NCBI RefSeq assembly: GCF_030655665.1
Contig: NZ_JAUSPQ010000006.1
Span: 248,001-312,000, forward strand
DNA: 64,000 nucleotides
Origin: Methanocorpusculum sp.
GTDB lineage: Archaea > Halobacteriota > Methanomicrobia > Methanomicrobiales > Methanocorpusculaceae
Direction of reading: 5' to 3'
Under the pieces are notes generated by a model. The model was given only the letters and a program-made list of their open reading frames with translations. It did no database searches and was not told the DNA's origin. A program made the translations under genes and the position numbers. Of the stretch, positions 45,490-55,134 are shown in pieces; position 1 is the first letter of the stretch, and every line of letters starts with the position of its first letter.

Positions 45490-45704
45490 AGGACTTACGC
45501 GGTGTTGATTCAATTCTGGAAGGAGTTGATCGGGTGTGGATGTATGAAAATTCCACCGCGAATAATCGCGAATCTCCACGAATCGCATTTTTCCTGTTCC
45601 GCCCTCTTGACCTTCGGTCGCGTCCCTACGCTCCGCCTGATCGGCTCCGCGTGGTCGGGACGGCGGAACGAAAAATGCTGGAAAACCCGCGTCGCGGGTT
45701 TTCT
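45490..45704 (+). repeat. Intergenic repeat family, copy C (forward)
   Basis: Best-preserved forward copy. Outer end aggacttacgcggtgttgat; a ccaccgcgaat microrepeat zone; core GTTCCGCC...GGCGGAAC with ctcttgaccttcggtc; inner hairpin aaaacccgcgtcgcgggtttt at 45682-45702. Followed by only 52 bases before the inverted copy D. Confidence 0.85.
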
Positions 45705-45756
45705 TTAAAGAATCTCTAACACTTACAATAACAAACCAGATATGTATTTTTTCCGG

Positions 45757-45990
45757 AGAAAACCCGCGACGCGGGTTTTCCAGCATTTTCCACGCTGGCG
45801 TTCCGGCCACGCGTAGCCGATCAGGCGGAGCGTAGGAACGCGGCCGAGGAGTGAAACGACGAGGACAAGACGACAGCGTGAGGAAAATGCGATTCGCGTA
45901 GATTCGCGTAGATTCGCGGTGGAATTTTCATACATCCACACCCAGCCATACTCTTCCAAATTGGATTAAGATTAACACCGTGTAAGTTCT
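45757..45990 (-). repeat. Intergenic repeat family, copy D (inverted)
   Basis: Reverse orientation relative to C: hairpin aaaacccgcgacgcgggtttt at 45760-45780, the variant core ending gtgaaacgacgaggacaaga, three units of gattcgcgta (45891-45917), then gcggtggaattttcatacatcc and the outer end caccgtgtaagttct (45976-45990). Together with C it makes an almost closed inverted pair. Confidence 0.85.
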
Positions 45991-46013
45991 ATCAAAAGCA
46001 TAGTGTCGATAGT

Positions 46014-46748
46014 ATGAAAGGATGTATTACTGTGTGTCGGATTAAAACCAGTCTGGAATTAAAGTTCAGCTCTATCTCACCAAAGGGATGGAATATTATC
46101 TTTGGAGCAATATATGGTGTTTTTGCAATAATTGTCGTTTTGCTGTTGTTCGGTATTGTGATTATTTTATTGAAACCTTTTGAGTTAAATGATGCCGCAA
46201 TCGTTGCGTGTTCTGGTAGTGTTGTGATTGGAATTATCGCACTATTTACTCTTATAGTAACTTCAGTTAATAGTGAAAATGCACAAAAAACTTCGTATAT
46301 GCCTTTTATCCTCATGGATTTTGGGAATAAGGATTCGAGTAAAGATATTTTTCATTCAGACGGGGAGTTTCGGGTCACTCTTGAAAGTGATAATAGTGCC
46401 TCTAACCTCCTCCCAGAAATTACTCGCGGGCAATTGCCTTACGTGCAAGAGACTCGCCGTCTTAAAGATCATTTAGGGTGGGCAATCTCTCTCAAAAATA
46501 TCGGAAATGGGACTGCACACAGTATCTCGCTCAAAGTAAATAATGCTGAAATATTTTCCAGTCAAGTCTTGGAAAAGGGACAGATCCTTTCAGGATATTG
46601 TTATGTTCCAACCGATATGGTGGATACAGATCTGCATGTTGTCCTCACGTTTGAAGATATGATGAACAATAAATACGTGCAGGAACATGATTATTGTAAA
46701 CATCCCGTGGGTATGCCAACAATATCACTAGGAAAACCACAGGGATAA
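46014..46748 (+). CDS. Hypothetical two-helix membrane protein
   Basis: 244 residues, no family recognised. Two membrane helices (about 28-54 and 60-84) are followed by a 160-residue soluble part with a beta-rich pattern (AISLKNIGNGTAHSISLKVN) like proteins that carry an Ig-like or sensor domain. The base composition is AT-rich compared with the neighbouring genes, and repeat copy D ends just upstream, so it is likely part of the accessory island. Confidence 0.55.
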   Translation: MKGCITVCRIKTSLELKFSSISPKGWNIIFGAIYGVFAIIVVLLLFGIVIILLKPFELNDAAIVACSGSVVIGIIALFTLIVTSVNSENAQKTSYMPFILMDFGNKDSSKDIFHSDGEFRVTLESDNSASNLLPEITRGQLPYVQETRRLKDHLGWAISLKNIGNGTAHSISLKVNNAEIFSSQVLEKGQILSGYCYVPTDMVDTDLHVVLTFEDMMNNKYVQEHDYCKHPVGMPTISLGKPQG

Positions 46749-46820
46749 TTGGGACCTGGACATACTTTTTTTCATCCCTGCCTAATTTTCCGGATGTCGG
46801 AGTATCTCCGTTTCTGGTAA

Positions 46821-47888
46821 TTACAACCCTGTCCTCTTAAAAAGTCCGAGACACCGTTTCTTATACTCATCCTCCGTGATGATCCCGTTCTCCCGCAGAT
46901 ACTTCAGCGCCTCGAGGGATTTATCGATCGCCTCATCGTCCAGCCCCTCCCGCGGCTCCAGCGTCATCGGGGAAACGGTCCTTGGCTCTGGAGGTCTGGG
47001 GATATCCTGTCTCTTCGAGACATACACCTCCGAGTCATCATCCGCCGGCAGACTCTTTGGATCATCATTAAGATGTTTATACCGCCCGCCGCCGACCCGG
47101 GTCCTTCCTCCCGGCAGGATCATCGCATCTCCTTTCCCCTCATCATGCCACTGATCGTCCATCTTCCCGGAATCGGTATCGAACACGATCACATCATTCA
47201 GGGGGACCTCGGTCTTCTCCTTAACCTCCACCGGGGGTTCCGTTGATTCGATCATCCGGGATACTCGGGTGGCTTTTGCCTCCTCCTGATCTTTCTCCGA
47301 AATCGTGTTCTTCCCTTCGAACACATCCTCTCCCGTCTCCTTCCCCTCAGGGAAATGGGAAAACAGGCTCTCTGTCGGCTCATTGCCTGACCCCGGCATC
47401 GGTGTATCTTCAAACACATCGTCCTCTCCGGTGTCAGAAAGAACTGCCGGTCCTGGTTCTGTCTCTCTCAGAATATACTCCTCGGTGAGAAAATTGCGTT
47501 TTACGGCGATCTCCCAGTTCCCGCCGGCTCGCATATTCATCATCTCGCGAAGTGAAAGAAGCGCAGCCCTCACCTCCTCCACCGAATTTTTCACGCTGTG
47601 GAAAATATATTTGTCCTTATTCACTGTTTTTATTGTCAGCGTCGGGGCAACCGCCGTCGGAAACCTGACTGACGCCTCCAGCAGATCGATATAGTTCATC
47701 TCATAGATCCGGTACACCGTCTCCCGTTCGGGATATCCCCAGATCATGCGAAGACGCGTAAGAAGGATCGGGATCAGAAATTTATCCTTACTCCGTGCGT
47801 ATATCACATTCAGGACCTCTTCGGTCCGGGGAATGTCATCCAGGATCTCGATAGGGAGGTCATATTGATATAATACTTCGTGACGCAC
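46821..47888 (-). CDS. Hypothetical protein with SHOCT-like C-terminus
   Basis: 355 residues. The N-terminal 120 residues may form a PH-like domain (VAPTLTIKTVNKDKYIFHSV); a long low-complexity acidic linker (about 145-300) follows; the last 35 residues match the SHOCT pattern (LEALKYLRENGIITEDEYKK). SHOCT tails occur in many proteins and point to oligomerisation. No specific function. Separated from the thermosome gene by 106 bases. Confidence 0.6.
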   Translation of the reverse strand: MRHEVLYQYDLPIEILDDIPRTEEVLNVIYARSKDKFLIPILLTRLRMIWGYPERETVYRIYEMNYIDLLEASVRFPTAVAPTLTIKTVNKDKYIFHSVKNSVEEVRAALLSLREMMNMRAGGNWEIAVKRNFLTEEYILRETEPGPAVLSDTGEDDVFEDTPMPGSGNEPTESLFSHFPEGKETGEDVFEGKNTISEKDQEEAKATRVSRMIESTEPPVEVKEKTEVPLNDVIVFDTDSGKMDDQWHDEGKGDAMILPGGRTRVGGGRYKHLNDDPKSLPADDDSEVYVSKRQDIPRPPEPRTVSPMTLEPREGLDDEAIDKSLEALKYLRENGIITEDEYKKRCLGLFKRTGL

Positions 47889-47994
47889 GGAAAAATTCCT
47901 CGAATACTACTATACCATTAGTGTCTGAAAATAGTTAAAGTTCGTGAATGATGAAAAAATGATGGGGGAGTATTCTCCCGGGGCATATCTGCCT

Positions 47995-49650
47995 TTACAT
48001 CATTCCTGGGGGCATGCCGCCCATTCCGCCCATGCCTCCGCCCATCGCGGCCATCTCTTCGGGGGATGGTCCGGCTGACTTTGCGGATGCGATGACATCA
48101 TCGATTCTGAGAATCATGACTGCGGCTTCTGCTGCTGAGGAAATTGCCTGGGTCTTCACACGGAGCGGCTCAACAACGCCTGCTTCCCACATGTCGACTG
48201 CCTTTCCTTCATAGACATCAAGACCATAGGTCTTCTTGCCTTTCTCGTGGGCTGCACGGAGCTCTACGAGTTTGTCGATCGGGTCGAGACCTGCGTTCTC
48301 TGCAAGGGTTCTCGGGATAATTTCCAGTGCGCCTGCGAATGCTTCGATTGCGAGCTGGATACGTCCACCCTGGGTTGCTGCGTATTCGCGGAGCCTGAGG
48401 GAGAGCTCAACTTCCGGTGCGCCTCCTCCGGCGACAACTTTCTTGTCTTCAACGACACAGGCAACGACACGGAGTGCATCTTCGAGAGCACGACCGAGCT
48501 CGTCAACAACGTGGTCGGTTCCGCCTTTGATGATGATCGAGACTGCTTTGGGGTTCTTGCATTTCTCAACGAAGATCATCTCTTCGCCGCCGACTTTACG
48601 CTCTTCGACGATACCTGCAATACCAAGTTCATCACCGGAGATTGCGTCGATCGAGGAGATAAGTGCTGCGCCGGTTGCACGTGCAAGTTTTTCCATGTCG
48701 GATTTCTTTACACGGCGGGCTGCAAAGATACCTGCTTTGGAGAGGTAGTGCTGTGCAATGTCGTCGATACCTTTCTGACAGAACAGGACATTTGCGCCGG
48801 ATGCTTTGATCTTCTCGACGATGCTCTTGATCATACGCTCTTCCTCATCGAGGAACATCTGGAGCTGATCTGGGGAGGTGATGGAGATCTCTGCGTCGAC
48901 TTCGGTCTTCTTGTATTCGACTGCAGCGTTCAGAAGCAGGATCTTTGCGTTCTTGACGGTCTTCGGCATGCCCGGGTGGACACGTTCTTTGTCGATGATC
49001 ATGCCTTCGATGATCTCGGACTCGTCGATCGATCCGCCGACACGTTTCTCGACTTTGACGTTTTCAGTGTCAACAGTTCCGTCTGCGTCTGCAACGAGTG
49101 TGATTGCACGGACGATAAGGTCACAGAGTTTATCCTTGGAGGATTCTGCATTCTTACCGGTCATTGCGGTTGCGGCGATCTTTGCAAGGATCGCGGTGTC
49201 TTTTGCCTTGACGTCGATTGAAATGGTTTTGAGAAGTTCCTGTGCTTTCTCTGCTGCCTGTCTGTATCCAAGAGTGATAACGGTCGGGTGGATGTCCATC
49301 TCGAGAAGCTCTTCAGCTTTCTTTAAGAGTTCGCCTGCAATGATGACTGCGGTGGTGGTTCCATCTCCGACTTCGTCATCCTGGGTCTTTGCGATCTCAA
49401 CCATCATCTTTGCTGCCGGGTGTTCGATGTCCATCTCTTTGAGGATGGTGACACCGTCATTGGTGATGACGACATCTCCGATGGTATCAACGAGCATCTT
49501 GTCCATTCCTTTCGGACCAAGGGTGGATCTTACGGCTCCTGCCACAGCTTTTGCTGCTGCGATGTTCATGCTCTGTGCATCCCGTCCGCGAGTACGGTTT
49601 CCTCCTTCTTTGAGGATATAAATTGGCTGTCCGCCAAGTTGTGCTGACAT
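47995..49650 (-). CDS. thsA: Thermosome subunit (group II chaperonin)
   Basis: 551 residues. ATP-binding motifs [19 protein letters not shown] and GDGTTTAV are complete. The C-terminus ends in a GGM repeat ([15 protein letters not shown]). Assembles into double rings that fold proteins with ATP. The ATG follows a strong AGGTGAT ribosome binding site. Which paralogue (alpha, beta) cannot be decided. Confidence 0.98.
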   Translation of the reverse strand: MSAQLGGQPIYILKEGGNRTRGRDAQSMNIAAAKAVAGAVRSTLGPKGMDKMLVDTIGDVVITNDGVTILKEMDIEHPAAKMMVEIAKTQDDEVGDGTTTAVIIAGELLKKAEELLEMDIHPTVITLGYRQAAEKAQELLKTISIDVKAKDTAILAKIAATAMTGKNAESSKDKLCDLIVRAITLVADADGTVDTENVKVEKRVGGSIDESEIIEGMIIDKERVHPGMPKTVKNAKILLLNAAVEYKKTEVDAEISITSPDQLQMFLDEEERMIKSIVEKIKASGANVLFCQKGIDDIAQHYLSKAGIFAARRVKKSDMEKLARATGAALISSIDAISGDELGIAGIVEERKVGGEEMIFVEKCKNPKAVSIIIKGGTDHVVDELGRALEDALRVVACVVEDKKVVAGGGAPEVELSLRLREYAATQGGRIQLAIEAFAGALEIIPRTLAENAGLDPIDKLVELRAAHEKGKKTYGLDVYEGKAVDMWEAGVVEPLRVKTQAISSAAEAAVMILRIDDVIASAKSAGPSPEEMAAMGGGMGGMGGMPPGMM

Positions 49651-49966
49651 AGTATAATCACCTATACCCTGTTTTGACAGAGTAATGTATGGAATATGTT
49701 GTTTAGTAGTTCTATATAAACATGATTATTTTTAGTGACTATCGGCGAGGTTTCCGCGGAGTATCCCCAAGACGTAATGAAGGATATCCGATACGCGCCG
49801 AAGAAAAAAGAGCTTTGGAGGTTTGTGATACCGATCTCCGGACGGATGTCTTTCGTTCTTTTAATCATTGGGGATCCTGTCTTTGCAGGCAGTAATGAAT
49901 CTGGTTTTCTTTCTCTCGTTTGGACTGCCTCGAAATTGTTGATCATCCAGTAACGGATATGCAGTA
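49651..49966. promoter_or_regulatory. Thermosome promoter and leader; rest empty
   Basis: On the minus strand a TATA box tttatatag (49712-49720) lies about 62 bases upstream of the thermosome ATG. Nothing else is supported in this 316-base gap; the open frames on both strands lack codon bias and any homology I recognise. Confidence 0.6.
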
Positions 49967-50392
49967 TTATACCAGAATTTCACCTGATGAAACAAGCGAT
50001 TGTGATTCTATGTCGTAGAACTGGTATGTGATGTATTCTCCAGGCGAGGCCAGTGTACTCGTATCAAATGAGATCAGTATCCGGTCCGCTACCTGTATGG
50101 AATTTCCGCCGGTGCTTGTAAACGAGGATGCATTCAACGGAATGCTTCGTGTCAGGTTGTCGCGAATCCCGAGAATGAGTTTCAGGTTGGAAAGAGCGAT
50201 GGGATCTCCTGCACGGTGCTCGAAGATAAGATCGTTTCCGGAGTATCCGGCAAACACGAGCTCAGCAGAGACGGGTGTCTTGTTATCACTGATAAGTCCC
50301 GAGGCGCTTGCTCCGACAATACTTACGAGAAGGATGGTTACGACAAGCATGATCATCACACCAACCACCTCGGAAACGGCGTCATCGGTCAT
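49967..50392 (-). CDS. Archaeal type IV pilin-like protein
   Basis: 141 residues. Starts MTDDAVSEVVGVMIMLVVTILLVSI: a short acidic leader before a hydrophobic helix, the class III (archaeal) pilin signal cleaved by PibD/EppA-type peptidases. The remainder is a beta-rich head. Last of three pilin-like genes of the pilus operon; overlaps the previous one by 4 bases. Confidence 0.8.
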   Translation of the reverse strand: MTDDAVSEVVGVMIMLVVTILLVSIVGASASGLISDNKTPVSAELVFAGYSGNDLIFEHRAGDPIALSNLKLILGIRDNLTRSIPLNASSFTSTGGNSIQVADRILISFDTSTLASPGEYITYQFYDIESQSLVSSGEILV

Positions 50393-51147
50393 CGGACACT
50401 CACCGTTCCCGAAATATTGGTAAGCGTAACAGCCGTCGTATTCGCTGCTGTATACCAGATGTCTTCATTGAATCGAATCGTTTCTCCCGGTGCAAGAGTG
50501 AGTGCCGTCTGATTTTTCGCAGCGGCGATGTCCAGCTTGACCGATCCTGATCCGGTCACGTAATCCGCTTTAGGCTCTGCATTAAGATTGGTTAGCGTAA
50601 TCGTTGCAGTATTGTTTCCGATTTCCAGTGACGCCTTCATCGCATCGATCCAGGATTCGGTATGAGTATCAGCGTATGAATCGCCGTCGAAAACGGTAAG
50701 ATACGCCGGGGTCTGTATTGATCCAAGCGTCACCCAGACAAGTCCTTTTTCGTAGAGATACCCTTGCGGTTTCCAGACGGTTAAGTACGGCGTGTAACTC
50801 ACGTTCACCGTCGTCAGGGCGATCTCGTTACTGCCTACATGGAGCGTTCCAAGAGATACGTTTTGGATCTCCACGGTCCCGCTTGATGTGGACGGCGAGA
50901 GCAGGATATCTCCGCCGCCAAGTTTGAATGTTTCGGAGAACACGGCGCTGCGGTCAAGGGCATACACCGAATCGACATCTCCTGAAAACCGCATGAATGC
51001 TTCTTCAACATCTTCTGAATGGAGGATCTCAGCGTTTTGCTTCAGCCCCGGAAGGTAGGTTGCAGAAAATGATGCCATGCAGATCGCAAGGATCGCTAAG
51101 ATCAGCATCACGGAAACCACCGTTGATACCCCTGCATCATTTTTCAT
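50389..51147 (-). CDS. Pilin-like secreted protein
   Basis: 252 residues. N-terminal signal MKNDAGVSTVVSVMLILAIL of the archaeal pilin type, then a long beta-rich head with several NxT/S sites for N-glycosylation. Middle of the three pilin-like genes, overlapping both neighbours by 4 bases. A candidate minor pilin or adhesin. Confidence 0.75.
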   Translation of the reverse strand: MKNDAGVSTVVSVMLILAILAICMASFSATYLPGLKQNAEILHSEDVEEAFMRFSGDVDSVYALDRSAVFSETFKLGGGDILLSPSTSSGTVEIQNVSLGTLHVGSNEIALTTVNVSYTPYLTVWKPQGYLYEKGLVWVTLGSIQTPAYLTVFDGDSYADTHTESWIDAMKASLEIGNNTATITLTNLNAEPKADYVTGSGSVKLDIAAAKNQTALTLAPGETIRFNEDIWYTAANTTAVTLTNISGTVSVR

Positions 51148-51548
51148 GGTACGACCCCCGAAAAGATGGTCGACCGTTGTGTCGAAAGACGGACTTCATC
51201 TCCCGGTGAAAGCGATTCAACTGTGTACGTAAGGCATCCGCCGAGTTGGAAAATTTCCGTTGGATACCCAGTTTGATTTGTGAGGGACACAAAGGTAACG
51301 TTACGTTTCTCGATTCCGTTATACACAGCGATCGTGAGGTCATCTTTGTCGATCCAGTCCCCTCCTTTATGCCAGAGGTAAATCGTTTCCGTAGGTACGG
51401 AAGGGTTCATTCCTACATTTACGACCTCTTCACGATCGCCGGGAATGAGACCGAGAATCGAGACCGCAAAGACCGATACCAGAACCAGAGCTATTACCAG
51501 AAGCAACATCTCACCCACAACACTCGTAACTCCATCATCTTTTTTCAT
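51144..51548 (-). CDS. Pilin-like protein
   Basis: 134 residues with the pilin-type start MKKDDGVTSVVGEMLLLVIALVL (charged leader, Gly, hydrophobic helix with a Glu at position +5-like). The head is short and beta-rich. Follows the TadC-like gene by 12 bases. Confidence 0.78.
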   Translation of the reverse strand: MKKDDGVTSVVGEMLLLVIALVLVSVFAVSILGLIPGDREEVVNVGMNPSVPTETIYLWHKGGDWIDKDDLTIAVYNGIEKRNVTFVSLTNQTGYPTEIFQLGGCLTYTVESLSPGDEVRLSTQRSTIFSGVVP

Positions 51549-51560
51549 TTTTCCTTCCTC

Positions 51561-53339
51561 CTAGATCAGATACACAAAGGTTATGATCGTCATGATCAAC
51601 ATCACAATCGAATGTTTCAAACCGGCAAGAATCGTATTCGAAGACAACTGACCCGCCATGATTCCGGAGAAAAAGGCGAGGATAATTCCAATGTGGAACA
51701 TGTCGAGTTTGTTTGCCGTAAGATCAAACGAGATATTGAATGAGGAAAAACTCGAAATGAACGCGACATTCATTTCATATGCAGCGAATAGATAGATCCC
51801 GAATGAGAGGTAGATCACCGCGAGGTACACAAACGAGACGTTCATCCGCTTGTTCTTCATTTTTAGATAATGCTCAAGATCGGCCACTGCGATGCCGAGG
51901 ATCTCCCGGATATAATCCGTGACCTCACTTGCCTTGACGAGAAGCGAGATCGCCCGCTTTACCGTAGTAAGGCCGATGCGTTCCTCCATCCGAACAAGTG
52001 CCCCCGACAGGGATGATCCATATTTCAGTTCTTCTGCCACAATCGAAATCTCTGTTGAGAGAACGCCGCTCTTATGTCCTGCTATCATGCCAATAGCACC
52101 CGGGAGCGTCATACCGATATCCCGCATATCAGCTATCTCCCGGAGAAATTCCGGAAGCTGTTTTTCGATACGGGTGACATAGCGATTTCGAAGTTCGTAG
52201 GCTGCCATCAGGGGAAAGATAGCCGCGATAATGAGGGAACTTAGCAGAACCTGAAGGGTAAAGACCGGAAAGATGTCCGCAAATATGCCGACATACCAGA
52301 GAAGAAAAACGATAAACGTAAGAATCCCCCCCATTACAGCAGCTATAGAATAGTCTGCAATGAAAAATTTGAGCGGATGCCGGAAGATTTCCTGTATCTT
52401 CAATAGATGTTTCCTTTTTTTGATCTGCCTGAGATATTTTTCGTCATCCGGGTGATGACCGGCGGCGAGAATCTCTTTGCTGTATTCGGTTTCGGTGATT
52501 TCTTTTCTTGTGATCTTGAGGTTATCCGGCGGGAGAATGATGTAGAGAATCACGATCAGAACTATTGCCCCAAGAGGGAGACCGATATACATAAGAGGCA
52601 TGATGTTTCCGAGAGTGTTTTGACCAGTGAGATTCTGGGCAACAAGCATAATAATAATAGCAATGGGTCCCGCAAGGAATGCGGTTACATAAACCTCGGC
52701 GATCATTTCCAAAAACTGCAGGAGTGAGTCCATCTCATTTCGTGCGATTTCCCGGTACCCTTCCGACTTTGCATTGAAAAAAGCCGTGAGATTGCCTCCG
52801 CTCCGGTGAACGAGAAGGAGATCATTTAAAAGCTCCCGAAAATTATCGGAAGGGGTGATCTTTTTTGTCGCTTCGATTGCAGAAACGAGGTCCATGCCGA
52901 ATAATTCCACATCGCGAACAATCAGACCGCATTCTTTGGAGACTTCACCATAAAGATCGTCTGCTTCGAAAACGCTTTTGAAGATATCGTAGAGAGGGAT
53001 CGTTGAAGACAATGCCTGCATATAGGTGATGGCATACGGCAGATCGAGATCGATTTTGCTTTTTCTCCCGCCAGCTTCAAGGTTCGGGTAGTAGATGAGA
53101 GCAAAAAAAATCCCTGTAGGTACAAGGAAAAGAATGAGAATGAAGAGGAACCAGTTTGGAATGAATGATAAAATGGGTTGCTCTATTTTGAATAGATAAA
53201 GAAGGAGCCCGAGAACTGCGATGGAAACAAGAGAAAAAACTGCCGCAAGTACTGACGTCAGCAGATACTTTTTTGCCGGTTTTGCGATATGGGCCGCCTG
53301 CAGATTTCTGGTGAGATTATTCAGGTTCATTTGTCTCAT
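51561..53339 (-). CDS. Type IV pilus/TadC-like membrane platform protein
   Basis: 592 residues: two type II secretion F-type domains (about 100-265 and 380-500), with membrane helices at 28-80, 210-275, 325-375 and 525-590. Archaeal PilC/ArlJ-like double-domain layout. It anchors pilus assembly and overlaps the ATPase gene by 4 bases. Confidence 0.9.
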   Translation of the reverse strand: MRQMNLNNLTRNLQAAHIAKPAKKYLLTSVLAAVFSLVSIAVLGLLLYLFKIEQPILSFIPNWFLFILILFLVPTGIFFALIYYPNLEAGGRKSKIDLDLPYAITYMQALSSTIPLYDIFKSVFEADDLYGEVSKECGLIVRDVELFGMDLVSAIEATKKITPSDNFRELLNDLLLVHRSGGNLTAFFNAKSEGYREIARNEMDSLLQFLEMIAEVYVTAFLAGPIAIIIMLVAQNLTGQNTLGNIMPLMYIGLPLGAIVLIVILYIILPPDNLKITRKEITETEYSKEILAAGHHPDDEKYLRQIKKRKHLLKIQEIFRHPLKFFIADYSIAAVMGGILTFIVFLLWYVGIFADIFPVFTLQVLLSSLIIAAIFPLMAAYELRNRYVTRIEKQLPEFLREIADMRDIGMTLPGAIGMIAGHKSGVLSTEISIVAEELKYGSSLSGALVRMEERIGLTTVKRAISLLVKASEVTDYIREILGIAVADLEHYLKMKNKRMNVSFVYLAVIYLSFGIYLFAAYEMNVAFISSFSSFNISFDLTANKLDMFHIGIILAFFSGIMAGQLSSNTILAGLKHSIVMLIMTIITFVYLI

Positions 53340-54979
53340 CTCCGTTCAGATAGAACGAGGTCCTGAATCGCGGTCTCCACCTCAAGAGGAGTTGTTATTT
53401 CGTTTAACCTAAGTTGATCAAGGGTATTTTTCCTATTCATGAGCCGCTTTTCGAGTTCATCTTTGGACCAACCATTCTGATAAGCAATACTGTCAAAGAC
53501 CTTTGACTCTTCAAAGATTTTGACGAATGAGTCGGTTTTATGATCCCAGATAAAAAGCGGTTTACAGATGATTTTTTCGTCGTTGGTTGAGATTTCGTGG
53601 AGTGATAAACAGCGCCGGAATCCTTTTCCTTCACCGTAAAGCAGACCCTGAATGACGATGAGGTCGAGAGCTCCAAACATGGCAATAGGCACATTGATGG
53701 GATCGTTGGTCAATCGGTTGACTGTTTCGTTGACATTCCCGGCGTGAAGTGTTGAAAACGTTGTGTGACCGGTGTTCATTGCCTGAAATAGTGTCTGTGC
53801 TTCGGGTCCTCTGACTTCTCCAACGATGATGTATTCCGGCCGCTGACGAAGTGCGGCCCTGAGGAGTGAGAACATGTCGATGTTTCCGGCAGAGACCGAC
53901 GCAGTGCTTTCACGGGTCCGCATGGGAAGCCAGTTGATGTGGGGGAGCTGGATTTCACGTGTGTCTTCGATAGAAACAATTTTTGCGACATCGGGGATAA
54001 AGAACGAGGCTGCGTTCATTGTCGAGGTCTTGCCGCTTGCCGTGCCTCCTGCGATAATCATACTTTTTCTGTTTTCGACGGCGAGCCAGATGTATGCCAT
54101 GAGTTCACTGCTGTATGTCCCTCCGGCGACCAGATCTGCGGGGGTCATAGGATCAGCTTTGAATTTCCGGATCGTGAACGAACTTCCCTTGGATGAGATA
54201 ATGTCCGAATAGGTAATTTGCGCACGCGAGCCGTCGGGAAGAGCGGCATCTACCAGCGGGGTTGTGAGAGATAACTGTTTTCCAGCTTTCTGGGCAAGTT
54301 TCAGTACGAATTTGTTGAGTTCGATTTTTTCAAATATACAGTTCGTTTCGATATTACCGAATCTACTGTGATAGAGGAAGACGGGGATGTCCGCCCCATT
54401 GCAGGTGATGTCTTCGATCTTTTCATCGTGGAGGAGCGGATCAAGTTTTCCATAGCCAAGGAAGTTTCGGTAGAGATAGTAGATGAGTATTTCGACCCTT
54501 TCCGAAGAGATCTCTTTGTCGAAGGAGGTGATCGTTTTGATGAGAAGGTCCCGATCCATGCGTGCTTCATCACGTTTGCGGGGAGAGTCGTAGATGAGGG
54601 TGGATCGCAGGTACTCAAAGCTTTCTTCAAGGATCGCATACTCTTTTTCGCAGAGTTTTGGTTCAGTGATGAGGTAGCGTATATGATTTTTTCGGTCTTT
54701 GAGAATCGTTACGTATGCGTGGGGGGGAGTGAGCCAGTACTGGTCGAGAATTATATCGTTTGTTTCACAGGGGGGGATCTCTAAAACAACCGGGGGGGTT
54801 TCAAATATGATGGCGGAACTCTTTTTTCGGAAGAAACGTGGGAACTTTACGTCTGATTTTTTCTCTTTCTCCTCTGTTTCGACTGGTTTTTTGAAGAAAC
54901 GGGAGCGGATCCTGGTCCTGAGATGTTTCTGTTTTTCCTTCCGGGCCTCTTGGGGTTTCATGCAAGTTTCCTTTTTCAA
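53336..54979 (-). CDS. Type II/IV secretion-system ATPase (GspE/TadA/PilB family)
   Basis: 547 residues. Walker A AGGTASGKTST (about 313-323), Asp box RESTASVS..., Walker B EYIIVGEVRG and His box TGHTTFSTLHA are all visible. The basic N-terminal 50 residues are family-typical. It powers pilin assembly. First gene of a five-gene operon (ATPase, platform, three pilin-like proteins). No archaellum genes are nearby, so this is an adhesion-type pilus. Confidence 0.93.
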   Translation of the reverse strand: MKKETCMKPQEARKEKQKHLRTRIRSRFFKKPVETEEKEKKSDVKFPRFFRKKSSAIIFETPPVVLEIPPCETNDIILDQYWLTPPHAYVTILKDRKNHIRYLITEPKLCEKEYAILEESFEYLRSTLIYDSPRKRDEARMDRDLLIKTITSFDKEISSERVEILIYYLYRNFLGYGKLDPLLHDEKIEDITCNGADIPVFLYHSRFGNIETNCIFEKIELNKFVLKLAQKAGKQLSLTTPLVDAALPDGSRAQITYSDIISSKGSSFTIRKFKADPMTPADLVAGGTYSSELMAYIWLAVENRKSMIIAGGTASGKTSTMNAASFFIPDVAKIVSIEDTREIQLPHINWLPMRTRESTASVSAGNIDMFSLLRAALRQRPEYIIVGEVRGPEAQTLFQAMNTGHTTFSTLHAGNVNETVNRLTNDPINVPIAMFGALDLIVIQGLLYGEGKGFRRCLSLHEISTNDEKIICKPLFIWDHKTDSFVKIFEESKVFDSIAYQNGWSKDELEKRLMNRKNTLDQLRLNEITTPLEVETAIQDLVLSERR

Positions 54980-55134
54980 TATCCATTTAATTTGTAAATG
55001 TTAATTATTTGTGTTGAATATTTATTATTTACTTATTGAAATAATTTACTCTTTCTCATTATTTTTAGATTCATATTTATTTGTGTTGTCATCTATATTA
55101 ATTGATGTATGCTCATGGGTTTTACTCGGGCATA
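54980..55134. other. AT-rich gap between pilus operon and chelatase gene
   Basis: 155 bases, very AT-rich (taatttttag...attgatgt). Contains several TATA-like boxes for the pilus operon on the minus strand; nothing else. Confidence 0.4.

Noticed and set aside
45484-45810. 108-residue frame across repeat copies C and D
   Set aside because: Made of the structured repeat itself; the same kind of frame appears in the other copies with frameshifts.
48247-49221. 324-residue open frame antisense to the thermosome gene
   Set aside because: It is a shadow of the thermosome in a codon-biased region; the Cys/Asp-rich product has no family resemblance.
49735-49953. 72-residue frame upstream of the thermosome
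   Set aside because: No ribosome binding site or family; starts inside the promoter region of the neighbour.
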